64,000 nucleotides of DNA from Aquipseudomonas alcaligenes (GCF_900156545.1 NZ_FTNW01000003.1:620001-684000), one strand, 5' to 3'. Positions 34,574 to 43,750 are shown, counted from the first letter of the stretch. Program-made: numbers and translations. Notes: generated by a model not told the origin, from the letters alone.

Positions 34574-36040
34574 TTGGATTTCAAGCAGAAGATTTCCCTG
34601 CGCCGTGCCCGTGACAGCGGCGCGGTGCCCGAGCCCGGCGCTGACGCCTGGCTGTTCGAGCTGGGCGAGCGGCTGGAGAGTGACCGAGGGCGCATCCTCA
34701 ACTCAGCGGCCGTGCGCCGCCTGCAGCAGAAGACCCAGGTATTTCCGCTGGAGCGCAATGCGGCGGTGCGCAGCCGTCTGACCCATTCGCTGGAGGTGCA
34801 GCAGGTCGGCCGGCATATCGTCCGTACCCTGTTCCAGCGGCTCGGTCCGCGCGCCTGCGAGTATGGGCTGGACGGCCTGGAGCGGGTGCTGGAAACGCTG
34901 GTGGAGATGGCCTGCCTGAGCCATGACATCGGCAATCCGCCGTTCGGCCACTTCGGTGAATTCGCCATCGGCGACTGGTGCGCGCGGCACCTGCAGCGGC
35001 TGTTCGACCACGCCGTGCCGCAGGTCGATGCCGAGCTGCGCGAGCGCATGCTGCGTGACCTCAACAGTTTCGAAGGCAACGCCCAGGCCGTTCGCCTGGT
35101 ACATCGCTTGCACGACATGAACCTGACCTACAGCCAGGCCGCCTGCATGCTCAAGTACGTGCGTGCGGCGCATCAGGTGAAGCCGCCGAAAGGCAGTGCC
35201 GGTGCCTACCTGCGCAAGAAGCCCGGTTTCTACCTGAGCGAGGAGGGCTTCGTCACTCGGCTGTGGCAGACGCTGGGCATGGCGCCGCAGACGCGCTACC
35301 CGCTGGTCTACGTGATGGAGGCGGCGGACGACATTTCCTACTGCCTGGCCGATCTGGAGGATGCGGTGGTCAAGGGCATCCTCGACCTGCCGCGCCTGTG
35401 CTCCCTGCTGCGCGAGACCTTCGCCCGCTTCAAGCCGCTGGATACGGCGATCGACACGCGCGGGCGCAGCTTCACCGAACTGCTGGACGACGCCTGGCAA
35501 CGCGCCGAGGCTGAGCCGGTGGACAAGGTCGGGCAGTTCTTTATCCGCTTGCGCGTCAACCTGATCCACCCGCTGGTGCAGCACGCCGCCGGGCAGTTCA
35601 TCGAACAGCTCGACGCGGTGTATGCCGGCACGCTCGACCGCGCCCTGCTGGAGGACGACAGCCCGGCCTGCGCGGTGGTGCAGACCTTCAAGACGGTGGG
35701 CGCCGAGCAGGTGTTCTGCCACCGCGAAGTGGAAACCCTGCAGCTGCGCGGCCTGCGCATCCTGCAGGGGCTGCTGGAGGGCTATGGCGCATTGCTGGGC
35801 CTGACCGGCGCCAACTTCCAGGCGCTGCTCGAAGGCCAGGGTCGCGCCGACCAGCGCATGCTGCTGCGCCGCCTGCCCACCCACCTGCTCAGCGCCTATC
35901 GCCAGGCACTGAGCGAGCACGCTGGCACCGATGCACCGGCCTGGGAGTTCTACTACCGCACGCGCCTGCTGCTGGACTTCGTCAGCGGCCTGACCGACCA
36001 GTTGGCCGAGGACGAGTTCGCGGTACTCAGCGCTCAGTAA
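34574..36040 (+). CDS. dgt: dGTPase-like HD-domain triphosphohydrolase
   Basis: The 488-aa protein carries the HD-superfamily metal motif (RLTHSLEVQQVGR...CLSHDIGNPPFGHFGE) of deoxyguanosine triphosphate triphosphohydrolases, and the long helical C-terminal part of the E. coli Dgt type. It hydrolyses dGTP to deoxyguanosine and triphosphate. No ATG is available at the right place; TTG at 34574 with AAGGAG 8 nt before it is the best start. It is followed by a strong bidirectional terminator. Confidence 0.9.
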   Translation: MDFKQKISLRRARDSGAVPEPGADAWLFELGERLESDRGRILNSAAVRRLQQKTQVFPLERNAAVRSRLTHSLEVQQVGRHIVRTLFQRLGPRACEYGLDGLERVLETLVEMACLSHDIGNPPFGHFGEFAIGDWCARHLQRLFDHAVPQVDAELRERMLRDLNSFEGNAQAVRLVHRLHDMNLTYSQAACMLKYVRAAHQVKPPKGSAGAYLRKKPGFYLSEEGFVTRLWQTLGMAPQTRYPLVYVMEAADDISYCLADLEDAVVKGILDLPRLCSLLRETFARFKPLDTAIDTRGRSFTELLDDAWQRAEAEPVDKVGQFFIRLRVNLIHPLVQHAAGQFIEQLDAVYAGTLDRALLEDDSPACAVVQTFKTVGAEQVFCHREVETLQLRGLRILQGLLEGYGALLGLTGANFQALLEGQGRADQRMLLRRLPTHLLSAYRQALSEHAGTDAPAWEFYYRTRLLLDFVSGLTDQLAEDEFAVLSAQ

Positions 36041-36051
36041 GCGCGGGCATG

Positions 36052-36087
36052 AAAAAGCCGGGCTCCCTCGCGGAGGCCCGGCTTTTT
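36052..36087. terminator. Bidirectional intrinsic terminator
   Basis: A perfect 12-bp stem AAAAAGCCGGGC/GCCCGGCTTTTT with a 12-nt loop lies between the convergent dgt and ahpF genes and supplies U tracts on both strands. Confidence 0.92.
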
Positions 36088-36103
36088 CGTTACCGCTTAC
36101 CGA

Positions 36104-37660
36104 TCAGCTGTGGCGGATCAGGTGGTCGAAGGCACTCAGCGAGGCCTTGGAACCTTCGCCCACGGCGATGACGATCTGCTTGTATGGCACGGTGGTCACG
36201 TCACCGGCGGCAAAAACGCCGGGGATGTTGGTGGCGCCCTTGGCGTCGACGATGATTTCGCCGAAGCGGTTGAGCTCCACGGTGCCTTTCAGCCAGTCGC
36301 TGTTGGGCAGCAGACCGATCTGTACGAAGATGCCTTCCAGCTCGACGGTGTGCAGCGCGTCGGTGGTGCGGTCCTTGTAGGTCAGGCCGGTGACTTTCTG
36401 GCCGTCGCCGATCACTTCGGTGGTCAGCGCGCTCTTGATCACGGTGACGTTCGGCAGGCTGTTCAGCTTGTTCTGCAGCACGGCATCGGCACGCAGGGTG
36501 TCGGCGAACTCCAGCAGGGTGACGTGGGCAACGATGCCAGCGAGGTCAATCGCTGCCTCGACACCGGAGTTGCCGCCGCCGATCACCGCCACGCGCTTGC
36601 CCTTGAACAGCGGGCCGTCGCAGTGCGGGCAGAAGCACACGCCCTTGGCCTTGTATTCCTGCTCGCCGGGTACGCCCATTTCACGCCAGCGGGCACCGGT
36701 GGAGAGGATGACGGTCTTGGCCTTGAGGCTGGCGCCGTTATCGAACTTCACTTCGTGCAGACCGCCTTCGGCGCTGGCCGGGATCAGGGCGGAGGCGCGC
36801 TGCAGGTTCATGATGTCGACGTCGTACTGACGCACGTGCTCTTCCAGGGCGCGGGCCAGTTTCGGGCCTTCGGTCTCCTGCACCGAGATGAAGTTCTCGA
36901 TGGCCATGGTGTCCAGCACCTGGCCGCCGAAGCGCTCGGCTGCCACACCGGTGCGGATACCTTTACGCGCGGCGTAGATGGCCGCTGCGGCGCCAGCCGG
37001 GCCACCGCCCACGACCAGCACATCAAAGGCGTCCTTGGCATTCATCTTCTCGGCGTCGCGGCTGCCGGCCTGGGTGTCGATCTTGGCGAGGATTTCCTTC
37101 ACCTCCATGCGACCCGAGGCGAACACTTCACCGTTCAGGTAGATGCTCGGCACGGCCATGATCTGGCGGCGCTCGACTTCTTCCTGGAACAGCGCGCCGT
37201 CGATGGACACGTTGCGGATGTTGGGGTTGAGCACGGCCATCAGGTTCAGCGCCTGGACCACGTCCGGGCAGTTCTGGCAGCTCAGCGAGAAGTAGGTTTC
37301 GAATTCGAAACGGCCTTCGATGCTCTTGATCTGCTCGATGGTTTCCGCGTCCAGCTTGGACGGGTGGCCGCCGACCTGCAGCAGGGCCAGTACCAGCGAG
37401 GTGAATTCGTGGCCCATGGGGATACCGGCGAAGGTAATGCCGATATCCGCACCCGGGCGGTTGAGCGAGAACGACGGACGACGTGCGTCGTTGCCATCGG
37501 TCTTGAGGGTGATCTTGTCGGTCAGGCCGACGATGTCGTTGAGCAGTCCGAGCAGCTCCTGAGACTTCTCGCCGTCATCGAGGCTGGCGACGATCTCGAA
37601 CGGCTGGGTGACCTTCTCGAGGTAGGCCTTCAACTGGGTTTGCAGATTGGCGTCCAACAT
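36104..37660 (-). CDS. ahpF: Alkyl hydroperoxide reductase subunit F
   Basis: The 518-aa flavoprotein has the tandem thioredoxin-like N-terminal domain with [11 protein letters not shown] (redox CxxC), then a thioredoxin-reductase-like module: FAD motif [14 protein letters not shown], redox pair in [13 protein letters not shown] motif [14 protein letters not shown] and GVFAAGDVT. It transfers electrons from NADH to AhpC. AGAGGAA precedes the ATG. It lies downstream of ahpC, but a terminator and an inserted repeat element separate them. Confidence 0.96.
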   Translation of the reverse strand: MLDANLQTQLKAYLEKVTQPFEIVASLDDGEKSQELLGLLNDIVGLTDKITLKTDGNDARRPSFSLNRPGADIGITFAGIPMGHEFTSLVLALLQVGGHPSKLDAETIEQIKSIEGRFEFETYFSLSCQNCPDVVQALNLMAVLNPNIRNVSIDGALFQEEVERRQIMAVPSIYLNGEVFASGRMEVKEILAKIDTQAGSRDAEKMNAKDAFDVLVVGGGPAGAAAAIYAARKGIRTGVAAERFGGQVLDTMAIENFISVQETEGPKLARALEEHVRQYDVDIMNLQRASALIPASAEGGLHEVKFDNGASLKAKTVILSTGARWREMGVPGEQEYKAKGVCFCPHCDGPLFKGKRVAVIGGGNSGVEAAIDLAGIVAHVTLLEFADTLRADAVLQNKLNSLPNVTVIKSALTTEVIGDGQKVTGLTYKDRTTDALHTVELEGIFVQIGLLPNSDWLKGTVELNRFGEIIVDAKGATNIPGVFAAGDVTTVPYKQIVIAVGEGSKASLSAFDHLIRHS

Positions 37661-37700
37661 GACGGGATTCCTCTGGCGAATAGCAAATTTCGGACAAACA

Positions 37701-37729
37701 AACGCCCGGACGGATCGCGCCCGGGCGTT
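37701..37729 (-). terminator. Terminator/attenuator between ahpC and ahpF
   Basis: A perfect 9-bp stem AACGCCCGG/CCGGGCGTT with an 11-nt loop is followed, on the minus strand, by TGTTTGT. It lies upstream of the ahpF ATG and would limit read-through from ahpC. A second weaker hairpin (GAAGTCC/GGACTTC, 37742-37759) is adjacent. Confidence 0.7.
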
Positions 37730-37768
37730 CGGGCACCTTAGGAAGTCCTGTGGGACTTCTTGAGGCGG

Positions 37769-37909
37769 AAAATGGGATGGAGCGCGTCGCGAGCGACGGC
37801 AGTGCAAGGCGAACTGAGGCGAGGGCGCGCAGTTTACGAGCTGTAAATGAGCAGCCCGAGCCTCAGTTCAACGCAGCAATGCCTAGCGCAGCAGCGCTAC
37901 GCCCATTTT
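37769..37909. repeat. 141-bp inverted-repeat (MITE-like) element abutting the ahpC stop
   Basis: The element is bounded by AAAATGGG and CCCATTTT and contains longer inner arms, GAACTGAGGC-GA-GGGC paired with GCCC-GA-GCCTCAGTTC, and a central TTTAC...GTAAA. The whole can fold into one long interrupted hairpin. Its right end touches the TAA of ahpC. It has no coding potential. Such elements are usually multicopy, but no second copy is in this window. Confidence 0.6.
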
Positions 37910-38472
37910 TAGATCTTGCCGACCAGGTCCAGGGACGGAGCCAGGGTCTTCTCGCCTTCTTTCCACTTGGCCGGGCAAACCTGACCCGGGTTGGCGGCGG
38001 TGTACTGGGCGGCCTTCAGCTTGCGCAGGGTCTCGGAGACGTCGCGAGCGATTTCGTTGGAGTGGATTTCCAGGGTCTTGATCACGCCTTCCGGGTTGAT
38101 CACGAAGGTGCCACGCAGGGCCAGGCCTTCTTCCTCGATGTGCACGCCGAAAGCGCGGGTCAGCTGGTGGGTCGGGTCACCGATCAGCGGGAACTGGGCC
38201 TTGCCCACGGCCGGGGAGGTTTCGTGCCAGACCTTGTGGGAGAAGTGGGTGTCGGTGGTGACGATGTACACCTCGGCACCGGCCTTCTGGAACTCGGCGT
38301 AGTTGTTGGCGGCGTCTTCGATCTCGGTCGGGCAGTTGAAGGTGAAGGCAGCCGGCATGAAGATCAGCACGGACCACTTGCCTTTCAGGCTCTGCTCGGT
38401 GACCTGGATGAACTCGCCATTGTGGAAGGCGTTGGCGCTGAAGGGTTGAACCTGGGTGTTGATCAGGGACAT
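37909..38472 (-). CDS. ahpC: Alkyl hydroperoxide reductase subunit C (peroxiredoxin)
   Basis: The 187-aa protein has the length of AhpC and is nearly identical, from memory, to the P. aeruginosa protein. The peroxidatic Cys is in FNCPTEIED (position 47-48) and the resolving Cys in GQVCPAKW near residue 166. It reduces hydroperoxides and is recycled by AhpF. AGGAG precedes the ATG. The stop codon overlaps the edge of the repeat element. Confidence 0.97.
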   Translation of the reverse strand: MSLINTQVQPFSANAFHNGEFIQVTEQSLKGKWSVLIFMPAAFTFNCPTEIEDAANNYAEFQKAGAEVYIVTTDTHFSHKVWHETSPAVGKAQFPLIGDPTHQLTRAFGVHIEEEGLALRGTFVINPEGVIKTLEIHSNEIARDVSETLRKLKAAQYTAANPGQVCPAKWKEGEKTLAPSLDLVGKI

Positions 38473-38559
38473 GAGAGAACTCCTGTTGGGGTTTGGAAAC
38501 TTGATGCTGCGCATACTAACCGCAGCGCCTGTAATCGCTAAATTGAATGAAGGCATGAA

Positions 38560-38616
38560 GACGATTGCTTTGGTCTATCTGCATCCATTCAAAAATAGAC
38601 AGACATCTATGGCCGG
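38560..38616 (-). promoter_or_regulatory. ahpC upstream region with OxyR-like ATAG/CTAT half-sites
   Basis: On the minus strand an ATAG-N8-CTAT pair and, 16 bp further on, ATAG-N7-CAAT are present. OxyR sites consist of four such tetranucleotides with 7-bp spacing, so this is an imperfect match. OxyR control of ahpC is established in Pseudomonas; the exact site here is inferred. Confidence 0.35.
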
Positions 38617-39225
38617 TCAGCCGGCGATCTGCAGCTGCGGGTGGCGCTGACGATACTGCTCGAAGATGAACTGGCGAATACGCTCGCCGTGTTCCTGGTG
38701 CTGCAGTTTCAGCTGGTAGGCCGCGCGCGTGCCGCTCACCCGACGAATCAGACGGCCGTGCAGCGGCATGCTATCGGCTCCCGGCAGCGACAGCCAGAGG
38801 TCGAAGTATTCCGGTGGCGAGCGTCCGTCGGTGCTGCCCAGAACCACGCTGGCAGGCGCCAGTTCCAGGACGCGCAGGGCATTGACGCGGCCCTGGCGGT
38901 TGCGCAGCGCCAGCGGCTCGTCGAGCTCCAGGCGCCAGGGGCGACGCACCGCGCCTTCCTCGAAAATGTTCGGCGCGCCCATCTCCAGCTGCAGGCCGTG
39001 CAGTTCATCTTCCACCAGTTGCAGGGGGAAGCTGACGTGGCAGCGATCCAGCTTTGCCTCAAGGCTGAGGTTGGCGTGCAGGCCGAGGCGCGTGAGCAGC
39101 GCGTTGGCCAGCGGGCCGCCGTCCACCTTGAACGCCGGGATCGACAGGGGTTTGCCGATCAGCTGGCTGCTGAACACTTCGCGGATGAAGTCCAGCTCTT
39201 CGCTGGACAGTGCGGGATCTGACAT
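38617..39225 (-). CDS. PilZ-like domain protein
   Basis: The 202-aa protein begins MSDPALSSEELDFIREVFSSQL. It has a central segment RRPWRLELDEPLALRNRQGRVNALRVLELAPASVV consistent with a diverged PilZ fold, where the RR at the start would be the c-di-GMP arginines but the usual D-x-S-x-x-G is reduced. It may be a c-di-GMP-responsive protein that has lost part of the binding motif. ATG at 39223-39225 follows GGAGGG; an upstream ATG 12 bp away is less well placed. Confidence 0.6.
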   Translation of the reverse strand: MSDPALSSEELDFIREVFSSQLIGKPLSIPAFKVDGGPLANALLTRLGLHANLSLEAKLDRCHVSFPLQLVEDELHGLQLEMGAPNIFEEGAVRRPWRLELDEPLALRNRQGRVNALRVLELAPASVVLGSTDGRSPPEYFDLWLSLPGADSMPLHGRLIRRVSGTRAAYQLKLQHQEHGERIRQFIFEQYRQRHPQLQIAG

Positions 39226-39388
39226 GGCGCCCTCCATTGGGGCAGTTGGCTCATGATCGACTGCAAGAAATGCGCCTTTCCCTGGCGTGGGCGATCACTT
39301 GCCTGGGACGACTATACCGGCCTCGAGTTCCCCTGCCTGCGACATGCGGCATAATGCGCAGCATTTTCAACGCGCTGTGGAGTCGTTC

Positions 39389-39838
39389 ATGAAAGTCGCC
39401 ATTCTCTCCGGTTCGGTCTATGGGGCCGCCGAAGACGTCGCTCGGGTCGCCCAGCAGGTGCTGCAGGACGGCGGATTCGAGGCCTGGCACAAGCCGGGTG
39501 TGGCGCTCGACGAGCTGCTGGCCTTCGCTCCCGAGGCACTCCTGGTGGTGACGTCCACCACCGGCATGGGCGAGCTGCCTGGCAATATCCAGAATCTCTA
39601 TTACGCCCTGCGTGACCGCTTCCCGGCCTGGAGCGGCCTGCCTGGCGCGGTAATCGCCCTGGGCGACTCCAGCTATGACGTGTTCTGTGGTGGTGGCGAG
39701 CAGATGCGCGAGCTGTTGCTGGAGCTGGGCGTGCGCGAGGTGCTGCCGATGCTGCGTCTGGACGCCAGCGAGAGCGTGACGCCGGACGAGGACGCCAAGC
39801 CCTGGCTGGCCGAGCTGGCCAGCGCGCTGCGCGCCTGA
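39389..39838 (+). CDS. Flavodoxin (MioC-like)
   Basis: The 149-aa protein has the flavodoxin FMN loops VAILSGSVYGAAEDVA, VTSTTGMGELPGN and ALGDSSYDVFCGGG. The first loop uses SGSVYGAA instead of the canonical T-x-T-G-N-T, as in MioC/YqcA-type short flavodoxins. It carries single electrons in the cytoplasm. The stop and the next start share one base (TGATG). Confidence 0.9.
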   Translation: MKVAILSGSVYGAAEDVARVAQQVLQDGGFEAWHKPGVALDELLAFAPEALLVVTSTTGMGELPGNIQNLYYALRDRFPAWSGLPGAVIALGDSSYDVFCGGGEQMRELLLELGVREVLPMLRLDASESVTPDEDAKPWLAELASALRA

Positions 39839-40305
39839 TGCACCCGCGCGCCGCCGAGCTGGTCCGCGAGCTGCAGCTGGTCGCCCATCCCGAGGGCGGC
39901 TACTACCGCCGTCTGTTCACCTCGGCGCAGCAGGCTGCGGAAGGCCGCGCCGCCTGCAGCAGCATCCTGTTCCTCCTGCCCGCTGGCGCGGCGAGTCGCT
40001 GGCACCGGGTCGACGCCGACGAGCTGTGGTTCTTCCATGAAGGGGCGCCGCTGGAGTTGCTGGTGAGCGATGCGCCTCAGGTGCTGCGTGCGGAGCGCCT
40101 GGGGCCGGTCGCCCCCGCGCAACTGCCGCAGCGCGTGGTCCCTGCGGCGGCCTGGCAAGCGGCGCGTAGCCTGGGCGACTTCACCCTGGTCAGCTGCAGC
40201 GTGGCGCCGGAGTTCCGTTTCGAGGGCTTTCGCCTGCTCGCCGATGATCCGCTGGCCCAGGCCGAGTGGCCATGGCTGATCGAGCAGCACCCCGAGCTGT
40301 TGTGA
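39838..40305 (+). CDS. DUF985 cupin protein
   Basis: The 155-aa protein has the DUF985 signature (LVAHPEGGYYRRLF, SSILFLLPAGAASRWHRVDADELWFFHEG, FRLLADDPL). The His and Glu residues of the WHRVDADELW motif are the cupin metal-ligand positions. It overlaps the flavodoxin stop by one base, so it is translationally coupled. The role is unknown. Confidence 0.88.
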   Translation: MHPRAAELVRELQLVAHPEGGYYRRLFTSAQQAAEGRAACSSILFLLPAGAASRWHRVDADELWFFHEGAPLELLVSDAPQVLRAERLGPVAPAQLPQRVVPAAAWQAARSLGDFTLVSCSVAPEFRFEGFRLLADDPLAQAEWPWLIEQHPELL

Positions 40306-40400
40306 CCCGCAAGGCCAGTACGCTGGCCGGCAAGGCAACTGGAGCGGCCCGCTGCCCTGGCTAGACTCCTCGGCACAACAACAGTGCCGAGGTGATCGCC

Positions 40401-41177
40401 GTGAACGCTCCGCTCAACCTGCCCAATCTGAAGAACCAGGTTTCCGCCGCCGAATGGCAGACCCGCGTCGACCTGGCCGCCTGCTACCGGCTGATCGCCC
40501 TGTACGGCTGGGACGACCTGATCTTCACCCACATCTCGGCCAAGGTGCCTGGCACCGAGGACTTCCTGATCAACCCCTACGGGCTGATGTTCCACGAGAT
40601 CACCGCGTCCAGCCTGGTCAAGGTCGACCTGGCCGGCAACAAGCTGATGGACAGCCCGTTCGACATCAACCCGGCCGGCTACACCATCCACAGCGCCGTG
40701 CATGAGGTGCGCCACGACGTCGGTTGCGTGCTGCACATCCACACCCCGGCTGGCATCGCCGTGTCGGCGCAGAAGCAGGGCCTGCTGCCGCTGTCGCAGC
40801 AGTCGCTGTTCGTCCTCGCCAGCCTGGCCTACCACGGCTACGAGGGCGTGGCCCTGAATCACGACGAAAAGGCCCGCCTGCAGGCCGACCTGGGCGACAA
40901 GAACTTCATGATCCTGCCCAACCACGGCCTGCTCACCGCCTTCGGCAGCATCGCCGACGCCTTCCTCGGCATGTTCACCCTGCAGCGCGCCTGCGAGGTC
41001 CAGGTGATGGCGCAGAGCGGCGGCGCGGAGCTGATCCATATCCCGCAGCAGATTCTCGATGGCGCCCGGGCGATGATCGCCGGGGTGATGAAGAGCCCGC
41101 AGGGCATGGGCGGCGCGCTGCCCTGGCCGGCGCTGCTGCGCAAGCTCGATGCGCAGATGCCGGGCTACGACCAGTGA
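40401..41177 (+). CDS. Class II aldolase/adducin family protein
   Basis: The 258-aa protein matches class II aldolases related to fuculose-phosphate aldolase: LIALYGWDDLIFTHISAKVPG, VLHIHTPAGIAVSAQ (two metal His) and NHGLLTAFGSIADAF (third His). It could be an aldolase, epimerase or decarboxylase. GTG at 40401 lies 8 nt after GAGG and is preferred to a GTG nine bases earlier. It is followed by an overlapping hydrolase gene. Confidence 0.88.
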   Translation: MNAPLNLPNLKNQVSAAEWQTRVDLAACYRLIALYGWDDLIFTHISAKVPGTEDFLINPYGLMFHEITASSLVKVDLAGNKLMDSPFDINPAGYTIHSAVHEVRHDVGCVLHIHTPAGIAVSAQKQGLLPLSQQSLFVLASLAYHGYEGVALNHDEKARLQADLGDKNFMILPNHGLLTAFGSIADAFLGMFTLQRACEVQVMAQSGGAELIHIPQQILDGARAMIAGVMKSPQGMGGALPWPALLRKLDAQMPGYDQ

Positions 41178-42079
41178 CGGCCCTGCCGGGCATTGCCCTG
41201 GCCGAATGGCGGGCGCAGGGGCGCGGTTTCAGCTTCAATGGCCAGGCCATCCGCTACTGGACGGCGGGGCAGGGCGAGCCGCTGTTGCTGATCCACGGCT
41301 TCCCCACGGCCAGCTGGGACTGGCACTACCTGTGGCAGCCGCTGGCGCAGCGCTACCGGGTGATCGCCTGCGACATGCTCGGCTTCGGCTACTCGGCCAA
41401 GCCGCGTGGCCATGCCTACAGCCTGCTGGAGCAGGCCGACCTGCAGCAGGCGCTGCTGAGCCACCTGGGGATCGACGAAGCGGTGCACGTGCTGGCGCAC
41501 GACTACGGCGACAGCGTGGCTCAGGAGCTGATCGCCCGGCATCAGGAGGGCCGTCTGCAACTGGCCAGCTGCGTGTTCCTCAACGGCGGTCTGTTTCCCG
41601 AAACCCATTACCCGGTGCTGACCCAGAAGCTGTTGCTCGGCCCGCTGGGGCCGCTGCTCGGACGGCTGTTCTCGCGCGCCACCCTGGCGAAGAACTTCGC
41701 CAAGGTGTTCGGCCCCCGCACGCAGCCCAGCGACAGCGAGCTGGACGGGTTCTGGGAGCTGATCGCGCACAACGACGGGCCCGCGGTGATGCATCGGCTG
41801 ATTCGCTACATGCCCGAGCGTCGGGTCAATCGTGAGCGCTGGGTGGCGGCCATGAAGGAGACGCGCGTGCCGCTGCGGGTCATAGATGGCGCCGTCGATC
41901 CCATCTCCGGTGCGCATATGGTCGAACGCTACCGTGTGTTGATCGAGAGCGCCGACACGGTTTTACTGCCGGCCATAGGCCACTATCCGCAGACCGAGGC
42001 ACCCGCAGAGGTGCTGGGTCACTATCTGCAATTTCGTGAGCACTGGGAGGCGAAGGTATGCAAAGACGCACGCTGTTGA
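41174..42079 (+). CDS. Alpha/beta hydrolase, MEST/haloalkane-dehalogenase-like with Asp nucleophile
   Basis: The 301-aa protein has the oxyanion motif LLIHGFPTASWDWHY and the nucleophile elbow AHDYGDSVAQE, in which the usual Ser is Asp, as in haloalkane dehalogenases, epoxide hydrolases and the MEST/PEG1 group. The late Asp (DGAVDPISG) and His (IGHYPQTEAP) complete the triad. The substrate is unknown. The GTG start overlaps the stop of the aldolase gene (GTGA), and the next gene starts inside its 3' end, so the three form an operon. Confidence 0.85.
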   Translation: MTALPGIALAEWRAQGRGFSFNGQAIRYWTAGQGEPLLLIHGFPTASWDWHYLWQPLAQRYRVIACDMLGFGYSAKPRGHAYSLLEQADLQQALLSHLGIDEAVHVLAHDYGDSVAQELIARHQEGRLQLASCVFLNGGLFPETHYPVLTQKLLLGPLGPLLGRLFSRATLAKNFAKVFGPRTQPSDSELDGFWELIAHNDGPAVMHRLIRYMPERRVNRERWVAAMKETRVPLRVIDGAVDPISGAHMVERYRVLIESADTVLLPAIGHYPQTEAPAEVLGHYLQFREHWEAKVCKDARC

Positions 42080-42588
42080 AAGGCGCTGCCCTAGGGGGCG
42101 TTGCAGTTCTGGGAGCCGGCTTCTGGGCGCTGCCCACCGGCACAGCGCCGGCCGCGCGCAGCCTGGAGGGGGCGCGCAGCGTGCTGGCCGGCTTCCAGGG
42201 CAAGGCCCTGGTGAGTATCCAGGGCTGGACCCCGACTGAAGTGTTCAACCATTGCGCACAGAGCATCGAGTACTCCATGGACGGCTACCCGCAGCTGAAG
42301 CCGGCCTGGTTCCGGAATAGCGTCGGGCCGGTCGCCTTCGCCGTGTTCAGTGCCCGCGGCGCCATGCGTCACCCGCTGACTGAGGCCATTCCCGGTGCCG
42401 CGCCGCTGGCCGAGCCGGCCAGCCAGGAGCTCGCCCTGCAGCGTCTGCAGGCCGCCTTCGAGCGCTTCGCCGCGCACACCGACGAGCTCAAGCCGCACTT
42501 CGCCTATGGCGCCCTCAGTCATGAGGAATACGCCGCGGCCCATGTGCTGCACCTGTACAACCACCTGAGCCTGATCCGCCCCGCCTGA
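42058..42588 (+). CDS. Tat-exported DUF1569 protein
   Basis: The 176-aa protein begins MQRRTLLKGAALGGVAVLGAG, a twin-arginine signal. The mature part has VFNHCAQSIEYSMDGYPQLKP and LSHEEYAAAHVLHLYNHL, diagnostic of DUF1569 (DinB-like fold). The histidines may bind metal in the folded helix bundle. It overlaps the hydrolase gene by 22 bp. Confidence 0.85.
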   Translation: MQRRTLLKGAALGGVAVLGAGFWALPTGTAPAARSLEGARSVLAGFQGKALVSIQGWTPTEVFNHCAQSIEYSMDGYPQLKPAWFRNSVGPVAFAVFSARGAMRHPLTEAIPGAAPLAEPASQELALQRLQAAFERFAAHTDELKPHFAYGALSHEEYAAAHVLHLYNHLSLIRPA

Positions 42589-42719
42589 TCGGTTGCCGCC
42601 CGTGTGGCGGTCATCCCCCGGCCTTATCGGGCGATATTCAGTGTGCTCGCGGTTCGTTGCTCGGGCCGCTTCGCTGCGGGACACTCCGGGCTTTCGCCGA
42701 CTGCCCAGAGGAGCCTTTT

Positions 42720-43631
42720 ATGAGCGACGCCATCCGTTTCGAAAACCAGGTCGTGATTGTCACCGGCGCCGGTGGCGGCCTCGGTCGCGCCCACGCGCTG
42801 CTGTTCGCCAAGCATGGCGCCAAGGTGGTGGTCAACGACCTGGGTGGCAGCACCCACGGCGAGGGCGCCAACGCCTCGGCGGCGGACAAGGTGGTGGCCG
42901 AGATCAGGGCCTTCGGTGGCGAGGCGGTGGCCAACCACGACTCGGTGACTGACGGCGGCCAGATCGTGCAGTGCGCGCTGGACAGCTTCGGCCGCATCGA
43001 TGTGGTGGTGAATAACGCCGGCATCCTGCGCGACAAGTCCTTCCACAAGATGGAAGACACCGACTGGGACCTGGTTTACAAGGTCCACGTCGAGGGCGCC
43101 TACAAGGTGACCCGCGCCGCCTGGGAGCACCTGCGCGAGCAGCAGTACGGCCGCGTCATCTTCACCGCCTCCACCTCCGGCATCTACGGTAACTTCGGCC
43201 AGTCCAACTACGGCATGGCCAAGCTCGGTCTGTACGGCCTGACCCGCACCCTGGCCATCGAGGGGCGCAAGAACAATGTGCTGGTCAACGCCATCGCGCC
43301 CACCGGCGGCACCCGCATGACCGAGGGGCTGATTCCGCCGCAGGTGTTCGAGCAGCTCAAGCCGGAACTGGTCAGCCCGCTGGTGGTGTACCTGGGCAGC
43401 GACCAGTGCAAGGACACCGGCGGCCTCTACGAAGTGGGTGGCGGCTGGGTCGGCAAGGTGCGCTGGGAGCGCAGCCTGGGCGCCGGCTTCGATCCCAAGG
43501 CTGGCTTCAGCCCGGAAGACGTGTCGGCCAGCTGGCAGCAGATCGGTGATTTCGCCGGCGCGGTGCATCCGGACGACAACGTCACCGCCTTGCGCGAGAT
43601 GATGGCCAACCTGCAGAAGCACGCGGGCTGA
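42720..43631 (+). CDS. SDR, (3R)-hydroxyacyl-CoA dehydrogenase-like (HSD17B4/MFE-2 N-terminal type)
   Basis: The 303-aa protein has VVIVTGAGGGLGRAHALLFAKHGAKVVVNDLGG, VVNNAGILRDKSF and STSGIYGNFGQSNYGMAKLGL, matching the dehydrogenase domain of peroxisomal multifunctional enzyme type 2. It would oxidise (3R)-hydroxyacyl-CoA esters or steroids with NAD+. The extra 50-residue C-terminal tail is typical of this subgroup. GAGGAGCC precedes the ATG; a terminator follows. Confidence 0.88.
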   Translation: MSDAIRFENQVVIVTGAGGGLGRAHALLFAKHGAKVVVNDLGGSTHGEGANASAADKVVAEIRAFGGEAVANHDSVTDGGQIVQCALDSFGRIDVVVNNAGILRDKSFHKMEDTDWDLVYKVHVEGAYKVTRAAWEHLREQQYGRVIFTASTSGIYGNFGQSNYGMAKLGLYGLTRTLAIEGRKNNVLVNAIAPTGGTRMTEGLIPPQVFEQLKPELVSPLVVYLGSDQCKDTGGLYEVGGGWVGKVRWERSLGAGFDPKAGFSPEDVSASWQQIGDFAGAVHPDDNVTALREMMANLQKHAG

Positions 43632-43653
43632 TCCGCGCGTTCAGACAGCTGCA

Positions 43654-43684
43654 AAAAAAGGCCGGCATCACTGCCGGCCTTTTC
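43654..43684. terminator. Bidirectional intrinsic terminator
   Basis: A 10-bp stem AAGGCCGGCA/TGCCGGCCTT with a three-base loop, an A run on the left and T residues on the right, between the SDR gene and the convergent lipase gene. Confidence 0.9.
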
Positions 43685-43750
43685 ATTTTCAGTATGGACA
43701 TGGCGCCGCCGCGCAGGCCGGACTGCCCCGGGGTGGCCTGCGCCGGCGCA

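Noticed and set aside
36104..38472. Unusual AhpC active site (FNCPTEI instead of FVCPTEL) as a defect
   Set aside because: The same sequence is present in P. aeruginosa AhpC as I recall it; the catalytic Cys and Pro are intact.
38560..38616. Full OxyR operator upstream of ahpC
   Set aside because: Only some ATAG/CTAT half-sites are present and the spacing is not the canonical 7 bp throughout; kept only as a low-confidence region.
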